NCBI RefSeq assembly: GCF_036373705.1
Contig: NC_089867.1
Coordinates: forward strand, 5,176,501-5,240,500
Origin: Amia ocellicauda
Lineage: Eukaryota > Chordata > Actinopteri > Amiiformes > Amiidae
Direction: 5' to 3'
DNA length: 64,000 nucleotides
Part shown: piece after piece, positions 14,101-24,600 of the stretch
Layout: every line of letters starts with the position of its first letter
Numbering within the stretch: the stretch's first letter is position 1
The notes under the pieces: generated by a model
What the model was told of the DNA's origin: nothing
Database searches by the model: none
The model's input: the letters and a program-made list of their open reading frames with translations, nothing else
Position numbers and translations under genes: made by a program

Positions 14101-17100
14101 CCACACCTACTGGACTGTTTATTTGACTTCAAAGAGGTATGAAAATATACATTTAATAAATCTCTTGGTTCTCACACTTGCCTGCATAGACAGGAAAGAG
14201 CAAAATTGAAAAAACATCTGCCACATTCAAAACTGCTACAAACACAAACCAACACAAGGTGAAACCTAGCTTAATATACTAAAAAAAACATGCATTTCTA
14301 AACAAAAATTGAAAAAAAAAAACCTTCATAAATACACATTTATGCTATTTTCTGTATATAAGTGGATGCTGCCTAGATAATAAACAACTTAACAATAAAA
14401 TAACTGAATACTTTCTGCCCTCATTCACACCTCATGGGAGTGATAAAGCAACAAGTTCTTTATTGTGAACTAGAACTGACCAGTCCTCAGGGTCTTTCCC
14501 ATTTTGTTATGTGGGGGGGGGTTAAATTAGGCAATAAATCACATTACAATAGAATATTCACATATGTTATTATAAACATCCATCGTCTGGGGTTATGATC
14601 TTTGATTTAATAGCTGAACCATAATAAATGTACTACCAGCATATAGACGTTATTGTATTTGTGCCTTCCAGTCTACTCCTTACAAAAAAAATGTATAATT
14701 CAAAGAGACTTTTACAACTAGTAATCTGCAGCCCATGTCACTGTGTTGTACAGAACTGGGAAGGTTTAAAGGGGTCTGGAAAACTTGCTTCCATTACACA
14801 CTCGCCTGCCAGGATTTTTATTTGCTTCACTGCAAAAGAACAGAAACCTCTGTACAAACACAAGCCCAAACCAATGAAAATTAGAGGACTGGTATGACTT
14901 TATGAGTATTTTTTATCTTGACTTGTGATCTAATTACAGCAGTTTTTTTTTTTTTATGTACCCCTCAAGTAATGTGCATAAAAAACTTATCATATTCCAT
15001 GAAGAGCTTTCAGATTTTGTATCTGTCTTGCCGAACACTGAATGGAAATATCAGTGCGGTATTACATTATCTTGGTACATTAACTGGTCCATCATAAAGA
15101 CTTGGTGAGATTAAAGAATTAAACAAACACAATTACTAGCATTTGGTCAAATTTAATTGGAGGGCTTCAGTACCTACTTGGCTTTTATTTTACCCAATCT
15201 CCCAGTAACTTCATTGGCTAACTAACATAACATGTTATACTTCTCCCCAGACTACAAATTCTTTAAAGGTCATGCACCTTAAATCCCAAGTATCATTTTA
15301 GTCATCAACTGTAAAATACCTGAACAAAATAAAGTAATTGAGAGCTCCAACTGGAACACAAAACAGACACTTCTGCCTTCCAAGAAATTAGTTTAAGACC
15401 CCTGACTCAGTCCAAGGTCATTTAAAAAATCAGCAGTTTTGTCACCTTGTTGATGTCCTGGGTGAGAGCCTGGACACTGTATATGTTCAGGCTGCCATTC
15501 TCCATCACAGCTACAACATGGTGTCCATTTGGACTGATTGCTGCTGAGCTGATGCCGTCGTCATGAGTCCCGATGTCAAAGATCAGCTTGCACGTCTGAA
15601 TGTTGATAAACCGCATTATACCCTCCTGACTAAGCACTCCAAGAACCTGAAAGTCATGTACAAATAATAATCGGTTTTCTGGTTACCTCTTGAAATGTAT
15701 CCAGGTCAACAGTGAGGTCACTGATCCTTGAATTCACTAAACAACCACAGAATAAATACCCAAATGGCATTCGGTTTTATTTTCTCTATAAATAAATAAA
15801 TGATATATAACTCCAGACCCTATGGATGCTGTCTAACAGGTGTTATAGGTCTCTAACAATTATCATCTTGAGTACTGGGATTACTGGGACTGTAATGCAT
15901 ACCATTAGTCAGCAAATTATTTAAAACATAGGTGGGGTGCTAATTCTGACAGACTGTGCTGATGCAGACTTGGCTTATCCGGTCACAACACAGTTAATAC
16001 AATGACAATACACTAGCCTACGTGTTTCATATACCTGACTTGATCCCCCATCAAAGCTGTCGGGTAGAAATTCCAGGTGCCGCACAGTTCTCACTTTGGG
16101 TGGCATCTGAATGACTCTCAGCAACTGCTTGCTGTCCAAGCACCAGAGGTGAAGCAAATTCGATTTTCCACCAGCCACCAAATTACGCCCATCCCTGTGG
16201 AGCCAAACCGCAATAAAACCAAGGGAAAATCTCACCAACTGTCACACAACACAAGACATAGGCTTAAATATTAAACTGTGAAGCAGATTTCATCAGCTCA
16301 TACCCCAAATATATGAAAATCCTTTGGAATGTTTCACCAGATTACTTTGTAAATGAATTTAAAAATTTGTTTTTGGCCCACATTTTCAGTATTAAAGAGC
16401 ACCTGCTTTTTAACCTGTGAAATGTGGTGGTTTCTACAAAAGCTAGGGATATTTTTACCCATCACCCCCTGAGTTCCCATGGTAACTGCAACCCAACCAG
16501 GATTTAAGAGAGGTACACAATCATTCAGTGTAATCCACACCCCTAACAACCCAATGTAATACCACAGACATCGATCACATTTTTATTTTCGACTGGAAAC
16601 AAAAAATCCTGCACCTGTCTTCACAGGTTTACAGTGCAATTCTGTCTATACAAATATTGGCACAGCACCTCAGAACTGAACACTGACTTTCTGAATGATT
16701 AGCAGAATAAAGTGAGAGAAACTCCCCTAAGAGAAAGGGTATAAATCAAGAAGCTGGCTGAAAACCAGACACTGTATAAGCTCCACACACAGAAAAGGTA
16801 AATCAGCCTCACCGAGTGACAGCAAATGCCTTATAATGCAGCCGAGGACCGTCCTCTGGCACTGGCAGCTGATATTTGCAGTACAGGGTGTCGCTTTCCC
16901 AGGCAAAGATTGAACCATCTTTAAAGCAGCTCAGGATGGTGTTGCTCAAGGGCAAGAAAAACACCTTCAAAACACATTAAACAGTGTCAAGATTATTTTG
17001 AAAAAGCTATGCGAATGCTCTGTATAGTCAACACAACTTCAGCAACATACTTGTTTGTATTAGCATGACTGTATTTATGGTTATGGTTTGAAATAATACA

Positions 17101-20100
17101 TTTACTCCTGTATCCAACCTCTTGTATCCCCTTTTGTACTGACCTTTTGTATCCCCACTGACTGGCGCACGTTTAGCTTCCTTTTCCTCTGGAAGGTGTC
17201 CAGGTCCCAGAGCTGGGCTGTGTCTGTAGACGTAGAGATGGCGTACCTCCCCGAGCCGTGGACGGAGATTGCAGACACAGCACCCTCGTGGCCTCTCATC
17301 CAGCTCACTAGCTCCTTGGAGTCTTAACACACACAGAGGTACAGTGAGAGCTGGGTAGGGCAATTGTACACCATCCGCGGTTCTAGCCTAACCTTTTTAC
17401 AGTAACTGGATGCATCTTTTATAGTCAGTTCTTGGTCACAGTAATGCAAAGTATTACAAGAAGGATTTTTCTTCTCACTGTATACCTAAAACATTATTGC
17501 CTCACCTGTAATTCTATTTCTGTCTGTTCAGTCTATGTTACATCTTACAAACAAGAGAAGATTCTATAATCCTTCATTCTGCAGTCCAATAGCTGCTATA
17601 ATATGAAATTCAAAGAGCTGATTCCTGAAACTGCACTAAGGAAAATACAACACACACTTCGAAACAAAAGATAGGACACAGATTATATTCTCATCCTAGC
17701 CCCCAAATCAAAAGTACCCGTATCAAAACACTTGATGGAGTAGTCTGCAAGTGCCACCAAGAACTCTGTTTTCCTTCGCAGGTTGAAGGCCAAAGCAGTG
17801 CATGCCTGACCAGTCTTCTGAACAAGTGTGAACCTGCAGAAACAAAACAAAAAAATACCTGAAAACACATTACTACAAATTATTTTCTTATAAAAGATCT
17901 GTACCAAATGTGTGCCATTCAGAGCAATGGGCAAGACAAATGATTTAAATCTTGAATGGGGTATGGTAGTAGGTGCTTCCATAAAAAGCTGGGGTGTAGT
18001 CGACCAACTCGCAAGCCTACATATGAAAACTTGTATGCACACGTATTTACATGATAAAGATCATGTGAATCTTGATTTATTAAGGCAACAGCTGTTCTAT
18101 TTCAGCATTTGAAATGTTAGTTTAGACCACACAGAAACGTATGCAGCATTTTTGTGGCATTTTCTTGCCAGCAAGGTGAAAGGGTGAAAGGGTTTATGCC
18201 GGCATATTGACACCAGGAATTTTCCACCTGGGGACCTAGTCTAAATGCCAGGCATTTTGCAGTGCGGCTGCTTGAATGCAGTAGAAATTAGAATGCCCCA
18301 ATATGACGCGTCACGTCCTTGCGTTGTCGACGCAGTACTAGAACTAACTGGCATAACCAATCAGAAAAGGTGTGCGTTTGTGTTTTGACCACAACACAAC
18401 CATGTTAAGCCACCTTTGACCAAGAACTTGTGACCGTAACCGGTATGTGAAAACGGAATGGGTTGATAAAAATGGTGGAGGCTGAAAATAATGAGAAGCG
18501 GAGAAGTCGATTGAGGAGTAAGTGGTTTGTCTTGTCCCCACAGAGTCCTGTTCACCAAATCCATGGAGTACAGGGTATATACAGTATCCTTGGCGTCTCA
18601 CCACAGATCATGAAGCTCATCGTTGGATATGCGTACACCCATGCCATGCACATCTCCCGCTACAATGTACAGGAGTTCCATATCCGAGGGTCATTTTTAG
18701 TTTTTACACTAGAAAGGCTGATCAAGAAAATACTAATACATTATTAAATAGCAGTTAAAAATGGCTACTAAAGAGAATTGTGTTTCTCATGGCAGGCTTT
18801 ACACAGTCTGCTCCTGTGTGCTGCTTCCTCTGCACGATTTCCAATTACACAGGGAATGTTTTAAAGGACTGAAGAGGGACATAGGGCTGCTAAGCCAGAG
18901 GTTAAATCATGTTGAGATGCTAATTCACTTGTTTTGTCAAAGCCGGTGTTAAGATTAGATCCTCCAAAAATGAATACAATCTAGTACCTAGATTTCAACC
19001 ATAATGATTAATTCACAATTTTAGATGTACTATTTTTTCCCCCGTTTGTATGTCCTGCTGCAGTTTTTACCGTGGTCTACCTGCTGTGTGTTTTTGCTGG
19101 CACCATATCCAAGCTAGGCTGCATACCTGGGATGGCTAATCTAGGGAGACAAAGTGTTGTTTAAACACAGGGCTGTGACTCCCGGGGGGTTAATCGCTTG
19201 GAAGGATGAGCGCAAACAACAGTTGGTTTCTTAATTAACGTAGCTAAGCTCTGGTAGCTATGAAACCGCAATGCTGAGTCCCACATCACATGTGCTTCAG
19301 GATGATTTACCGGTTTCTGCTGATGTCAAACCCATAGAGATTTCCATGGTGGTCTCCTGCCAGGAAAGTGTCTCCTGTTGTGTCAAATGCAACGTGCAGA
19401 AATCGAACGGTCTTGGAATGATAGCCAGCTGCACTGCGAATCAGGTTGACTAAGACCCTGGAAAAAAAACAGGGGAACATTAACACAAAACTAGCTGCTG
19501 ATTGAAGTACGGTTTCTTTTGCATAATGCACACACTGAGAAATTCCAGGTGTGTATCTTCCTGACTTTCTATCACAGCATACCACACAATAATTTGTAGT
19601 GAAAATAAATGCGTTAAATCATGCCAGTAAGTGTTACATTTTGCATTCACCTAACTGGCAATGGGGGAGGGGAGGGGAGGTGTGTGTGGGTGGGTGGGTG
19701 TGTGTGTGTGTATAGTGGTGGGGGGCAGCAAACTGTGACACCTGGTAAGTCTTTATTTGCAGTACTTACTCTCGACCAGGTCGTGGCGCCACTGTTAAAA
19801 GTCGACGTTACCTTTTTTTAAATACGACTAAACAAAGATAAAACTGGCAAAGAGAACATTCATTAGGCTACACTTTAGTCTAAGCCATTGACAGCTCTGG
19901 ACGGTAAACGCATTTCTAACATTTTAAATATATCATCGTGTATTATGACCACGTCATATATAAATGTATCTGAAATTAAAAAAAAAAAAAAAAAACAATC
20001 TTAAAACAACGCTGCAAATGACACAATGTTTACACTTCGTCTTCTCTTGCATTTGATTAAACATACGTGAGGAATGCATACTTTCTTTACCGATATATTG

Positions 20101-20571
20101 TATGTGCTTTTTTAAAATCTACATATATAGGTCAATTTTGGAAAAATAGTATTTATCTAGACAAACGGTGTACGGTTTGTGTGGCAGACAACCCCCCTCC
20201 CCACTCTCACATAACAGCAATGAGTTAAAGGTTAAATAAATAAGAATACAAGCCAGGATCAACATTGACACGAATTACAGAAATGGAGTGACGTACATAT
20301 ACATATACTCACTTGCTTCGTACATATTCATATTGATAACTATGCTGAAACCCACTGCAAAAGACGTTTGCTTTCAAGAGGTTAATTGCACAATTGAAGG
20401 AGGTTTTCTTTGTTGTTATATTATTATTATTGTTAAATGTATTATAAATAACCATCCACACAACGGCTGTATCTGATTAAAATTAATCTAAACTTACCCA
20501 TCATTTGAAGGCGTTGGCTTTCGATGCCAGATTTTCCCCGTTTCCTTCGTGCCTATATCGGTGGTCTGCAT
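3053..20571 (-). CDS. TBC1D31: TBC1 domain family member 31 (WD40-TBC-coiled coil), 22 coding exons, 1086 aa
   Basis: TBC1D31 (WDR67) is a centriolar satellite and pericentrosomal scaffold linked to PKA/praja2 signalling and ciliogenesis. Coding exons, 5' to 3': 20498-20571, 19311-19457, 17718-17833, 17144-17322, 16813-16964, 16035-16194, 15446-15646, 13648-13833, 13126-13205, 12406-12552, 10658-10791, 10051-10184, 8946-9125, 8579-8811, 7792-7944, 7087-7222, 6643-6735, 6036-6176, 4855-5049, 3895-4048, 3464-3595, 3053-3186. All junctions are GT-AG, phases match throughout, and the total is 3261 nt; human is about 1066 aa. WD40 repeats span roughly residues 25-343 (for example [32 protein letters not shown]), the TBC domain about 406-630 ([20 protein letters not shown]), and the Glu/Arg-rich coiled coil about 700-1000. 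No IxxDxxR or YxQ finger is visible. The start is [19 protein letters not shown]. Exon 21's acceptor (at 3596) and exon 16's weak GTCTGG donor were chosen by phase and alignment. The head-to-head neighbour is DERL1. Confidence 0.95.
4462..4639. repeat. Short inverted-repeat element (MITE-like) in TBC1D31 intron 19
   Basis: A 178-bp unit is bounded by imperfect inverted repeats of about 28 bp. The left end reads GGGTCTGTGTTCCTGATCCT and the right end, reversed, reads GGGATCTGCAGTCCCGGTCC. A related end is seen at 61529-61556. The size and ends suggest a non-autonomous DNA transposon or an old dispersed repeat. There is no coding content and the family is not identified. Confidence 0.5.
10963..11018. 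repeat. (TA)n microsatellite
   Basis: About 28 uninterrupted TA units lie in TBC1D31 intron 10, left of a small hairpin repeat. TA is the target of Tc1/mariner insertion. Confidence 0.95.
11019..11083. mobile_element. Tc1-terminus-like hairpin remnant between TA arrays
   Basis: A small palindromic unit has arms AAAAATTGAGAC (11021-11032) and GTCTCAATTTTT (11062-11073), followed by TTCCAGAGCTGTGTG. The string that reads ACACAGCTCTGGAAAAAATT on the minus strand resembles the terminal repeat of a common fish Tc1-like family. It looks like two facing termini with the interior lost. Family assignment is from memory and tentative. Confidence 0.45.
11090..11175. repeat. (TA)n microsatellite next to transposon end
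   Basis: About 43 TA units lie between the small hairpin and the 3' terminus of the DD36E element that starts at 11184. A few TACATACA units separate the array from the element. Confidence 0.95.
11184..12336 (-). mobile_element. Tc1/mariner DD36E (Incomer-like) transposon, copy 1, 5'-truncated
   Basis: The left window end carries the terminal repeat CACTCACCTAAAGGATTATT right after a TA. That is the 3' end of the element, which runs on the minus strand. Sequence matches the second copy (26299-27472) nearly base for base up to about 12336 and then stops. About 69 bp at the 5' end, including the other terminal repeat, are therefore missing. The element sits in TBC1D31 intron 10 in the same direction as the gene. 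Without one terminal repeat it should not be mobilisable. Confidence 0.9.
11216..12256 (-). pseudogene. DD36E Tc1/mariner transposase, one internal stop
   Basis: The frame covers 347 codons including the final stop, starting [15 protein letters not shown]-terminal paired-type helix-turn-helix segments (for example [13 protein letters not shown], then [12 protein letters not shown]) are followed by the DDE catalytic region. Catalytic residues are Asp in SDES, Asp in DNAPCH and Glu in NPIEHLWD, with 36 residues between the last two. That spacing is DD36E, the signature of the Incomer branch, rather than the usual DD34E. The reading frame is intact except for a TGA at 11800-11798, where the other copy has TGG just before SDES. 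The protein would therefore end before its catalytic core. Confidence 0.92.
12676..12945. repeat. Possible dispersed repeat in TBC1D31 intron 9
   Basis: The segment begins CTAGGGGTGTCAGACTCAGA and ends near CCACCCTGGGCTAGACCC. The first string resembles, in reverse, the edge of a repeat at 34740-34806, and such GGGGTGTC-AGACTCA ends occur in many fish dispersed repeats. The boundaries are approximate and the family is unknown. Confidence 0.3.
13834..15445 (-). other. TBC1D31: TBC1D31 intron 7, no recognised content
   Basis: This is a 1.6-kb AT-rich intron with poly-A and poly-T runs (for example near 14310 and 14942) and a poly-G run at 14513-14521. No exon, RNA gene or named repeat was recognised. 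Confidence 0.6.
18574..18678 (+). pseudogene. KLHL-like (BTB-kelch) coding remnant in TBC1D31 intron 2
   Basis: On the strand opposite TBC1D31, an open frame contains the segment [20 protein letters not shown] followed by [11 protein letters not shown]. It resembles the end of the BTB domain of kelch-like proteins such as KLHL10 (pattern: isoleucine-proline-glycine-[VI]-SP-x-x-M-KL-I-x-x-YAYT, then DNV). The similarity then breaks off; a weak continuation may exist at about 18818-18930 ([19 protein letters not shown]). No kelch repeats or splice structure were found. I infer a decayed retrocopy or captured fragment. Chance similarity remains possible because only about 35 residues are involved. 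Confidence 0.45.
19662..19715. repeat. G-rich low-complexity and (GT)n tract
   Basis: A run of GGGGGAGGGGAGGGG, then GGGTGGGTGGGT and (TG)n, lies in TBC1D31 intron 1. On the plus strand it could form a G-quadruplex by pattern (repeated runs of three or more G). Confidence 0.7.
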
Positions 20572-20851
20572 CTCGCAGCTGTACTTAAACAACCTGCATT
20601 CAACTTGCAGCTTCGGGTTTCTCCCAACGATTTATCTCCAAATGATACAGTTAACCAGGCGGCTAGTGCAGCGGGAAATTTAAAAGTAATGTTAACTGCA
20701 TTGCAACACAATAGAAACGTAACCTACGTTGAACTTAAACTAATGTACAAATATGACAGGAATTGTGATCATCCACACAAATAAAGTTCACGAAAGCTTA
20801 GTAAAAACTCAGACAGACAGCGAAGAAGTCTTCAGTTAGGGTGTCTGTAAA

Positions 20852-20861
20852 ACCGGAAGTG
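20852..20861 (+). promoter_or_regulatory. ETS/GABP-like site ACCGGAAGTG
   Basis: This is an exact match to the strong ETS core CCGGAAGT, followed directly by ACG, so the stretch GTGACG also resembles half a CRE. It lies 281 bp upstream of the TBC1D31 ATG, a usual place for an ETS-driven CpG promoter. Function is inferred. Confidence 0.5.
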
Positions 20862-21439
20862 ACGAAGGAGGTAAACAGTGAGAGGAGGCGTATGGGTATT
20901 GTAGTTTAATCCACCTTCCATTGCCGTAAGAAGCAGGTAATAATTACATGATTTCGACTCTTTCCTCTGAATAACTAATCTGTGGAAACAAACACTGCAC
21001 TGACAGGACTAATGAAGGAATACGTTTATGTTTAATACTTTTAAAATATATGATCCAGATCTACTCATATGTTACTATTATTATTTAAATAAAACTTTAT
21101 ACTAATCACTTTAATTACCAATCTACCTATATTATGATGGTGAATATTGTTATTAATGAAACGATATGATCCATTATTGTAGTGTATATTAATCTACTAG
21201 CATGCACAATGACAGTAACTAGTGCCTATTCTTCAGTGTAAAAACAAATGCATACATAGCTAGTTTTAACAAGTCATCATTGGATATGTTTTAACAACGA
21301 TAAATAAAACAAACAATCAAAACTAAAAAGTCGGATAGATGGCTGGGTTTGTAAAGTATTTGGTTACCTGCTTGCATAATGCAAACTCATCTTTTTGCTT
21401 TTCGGGTGCAGGAGAGGCAGCCGGCCGGTGAATGGCGTA

Positions 21440-21452
21440 GCGCCCCCTGGCG
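21440..21452 (-). promoter_or_regulatory. CTCF-like core motif
   Basis: On the minus strand this reads CGCCAGGGGGCGC, very close to the CTCF core (CCAG-AGGGGGCGC type). It stands 230 bp upstream of the DERL1 ATG and beside a second ETS-like motif, ACAGGAAGTG at 21462-21471. Confidence 0.45.
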
Positions 21453-21682
21453 TGCGTGCCAACAGGAAGTGCCGCTCTCTCACAAACTAGCCCTGAGAGG
21501 CCACGTCAGGAAAACTTCAGTCACAGAGAAACGAAGACAAACGTCAATACTATCTCCAAATATCTCCCCCCGACAGCGACGCGGGGACCAGGGGGCTTCT
21601 CGGTGTTTCCTCCCTTTGGAGCTAGACAGGCTTCTGGTGGACTGTGGGAAGTGGGTGTCTGCACAGCCAAATCTACACAACA

Positions 21683-24600
21683 ATGTCCGATATCGGGGAC
21701 TGGTTTAAAAGCATCCCCTTCATTACCAGATACTGGTTTGCTGGGTCAATTCTAGTACCTCTTATAGGGAAACTGGGACTGATTAGCCCCGTGTACCTCG
21801 TCCTGTGGCCGGATGCTTTCATTAACAAATTTCAGGTAAGACCGTCTGTTTTGTTTTCCGGTGCTACCAGCAGTAAGGGCCATTACAATGCTGGAGTATG
21901 GTCTGTTGTAGTTAAATCACATGACAGTATATTTTTAGATAATATTTTTCAGCACTTTTAGCTTATTTACTCGACGGGACGTGTCAAATCTTTTTTTCTT
22001 TTTTTTCACGTAATTTACGTTTCTGAATAACGACACCGTATCCACCTTCTGACCTGGCTTTTTCACATTAGTACGCAACTTCCGGTTTATTGTACATCCA
22101 TTGTGTTCCTTAAAACTCGCAGGTGATCTGTTCTGTTAAAGTGAAGAATCACCGCTGAGTACAAGACACATTCAAATGTGAAAGCTTTAAAGTCAGACTA
22201 TCCTTTATTTAGCGACGAGGCCTGCTGTGTAAGGGTGTCCGGGTGATTGACATTGTAGTTGTCCAGTCTGCGTGAATCTCCGAAAAGCAAAGAGGCTGTG
22301 GGGGATGGACTTCCGGGCCCCAGTCACTGTGAGTGTTTATAGAGTCACATTCAACCGGACAGAAGTCAAAGTGCTGCTTTAGGATGGATCTGTTCTCGTC
22401 CCGTTTCTCCTTTTCTTTCTGTGATCTGTACTTTATATTATAAAGATAATCAGTCAATTCCAAGCAGTAATACATTTAGCGCATTTTATGACGAGACGCT
22501 TACGTCCACACCATCTTTTCGTTATGGAATTATTTCTCCTGTAAATCAATTCCAACTACTTAATCTCCTGTATTTTTGAAAGGAGAATAAGGTATAGAAG
22601 ATTAAATTACCACTTTTGAAGCAAATGTTTCCCTGAGGATATTGTCATGAAATAGAAACTGAAAAATACAATCATTTTATAGTGTACCCAGAATAGTCTT
22701 TACCTAACATAATTGTGTAGCAGTAAAAAATAATAATGCACGTATATGTTTAAATACATGTATGTGATCCACGCAGAGTTTCATGCACAGTAATGAATTC
22801 ACACAAGGTGGTAGTGCTAACCTGTTCTGGCCACTGTGTAGAGCAACTATATATACATAAACGCTATGCATGGAAATGTAATGCACAGGAAACAATCAAA
22901 ACTAAGATAGATTATCAGCATTATGGCGAGTCATCATTCATTTTTAATAAAGGCTGGTGTAAGTGTATAAGGGTAAATTCATAGATTTCCTCATAGATCA
23001 TCACATACAAAAAAAAATCACTTCCACATTACAGAATAATTCATATGGATGTATATTATAAATTATTTTAATATTAAGTGCTGGAAACAATATTCATGTG
23101 GAGGAAAGCCTTGAACTGGGTTCTGTCAAAGCTAGTGCGAGACCAGAAGAATCTGTATGTGTATTATTATATTCTGTGGTTAAATTGAATTGAATTAGCA
23201 GATGATCCCAAAGCAGTTGTATAGGAGCAGCAATCCCTGTGGTTACTCACTTCTTACAGAATTGTGTCTTGTTGATCTTGGCTACTTTATTTCTGAAGTG
23301 GTTTCATCATGGACTACGTAATGGTAATCAAGGCTGAAATAGACTGCCAGTGAAAATGACTCTGATCTAATTTCCAATTGATTAAGGCTAAATATCAGCC
23401 TCTGAAGAGGTCCATGACCTGCGTCAGAGCACTGAGTCAGAAGCATGTTCATGCTGTGTCCAGGCTGACACATATGCTGTGTCACATTTTTATCTGATTT
23501 ATACCTTTTGAGACATGCTGAGGGCAGAATTTAACTGCAGTAGAGAGCGATGCAGTTCAATTAAAGGAGCTTTTGCCATGTCAAATAAATAAGGTGCTTT
23601 TTCACTGATACATTTGCATTGTTCAGGCTTCTGTAGGCTTGCATAACTTGACTCTTAATCCTAGACTAAAATGATTAGACTTGCTTTTGACATTTTGTAT
23701 AATAATATTTCAAGTTATAGTTAAATGTAGTTGTCAGTAACTGTAACAGGGACTGAATATTTTATAGGACTGTACACAGCTACTGGTAAGATCCTTACAG
23801 GCTTAATATGCCAGTGAATTAATAGATGTCTACCACAGTGCAGAATGCATATTTAACATTTTGTAGCCAGTTTATTACTTGGCTGTATAAAAAAAGCAAA
23901 GGGGAATGTGTTCAGATGCTGTTTCGCTCCTCTTAGGGGATCTCCATGGTTTTAAAATGAAAGAAACATGATATGCAGTGGATAAGCAGTTCAGACAGCC
24001 CTTTAAAGGGTCAAATCCCATTTAAGCAAACGTTGTGATGGTCCAAAAAAAAAACCTATAGCTAGCAGCAATACATGAAGACAGGCATTTATAACCTCTT
24101 GCTGTGTAAAAACATCCCCAAAGCACTTCTAGTGAACTTCACAAAGCAATTGGAAGTGGCCTGTCAGAGTAAACTGTTAGAATACTAAATAAAAGTGGAA
24201 AAGGATAGTATGCAAGAAGACAAACAGAGCATTGCTTGTCTGGAGGCAAAGTGCAAAATGTAGTTGGCATGAACGACAGGGCATGGAACGTGACCCTCTG
24301 AGGATGTATTTATGGTTAGGACATAGCCTGCATATGAGCAATAATTACATAATATTAATAAACACCTTAGTTGACATGGGGTCAGGTGTGTTTAAATGAA
24401 AAGCAAATTACTTTGTGGTTGAAATTGGGAATTTGCTGTAGCAAATGAAAATGTCAAACCTTGGCTACCAAAACAAAATTTCAGTGCAAGGATATGTGAC
24501 CAAGTTAATTTCAGTCCCAAATCCATAGAGAAATGCAGTTTATATCAATAGCAACACAAATGCAGTAATCGTATAGTTAGGCTTACTTTCTTTCAACATT

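Larger units (their letters stand above)
20572..21682. promoter_or_regulatory. Head-to-head TBC1D31 / DERL1 promoter region
   Basis: The two start codons are 1.1 kb apart and diverge, so both 5'UTRs and promoters must lie here. The half nearer DERL1 (about 21410-21660) is clearly richer in CpG than the surrounding AT-rich DNA. ETS-like motifs occur at 20852-20861 and 21462-21471, and a CTCF-like motif at 21440-21452. No TATA box is assigned. Transcription starts are not determined. Confidence 0.75.
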
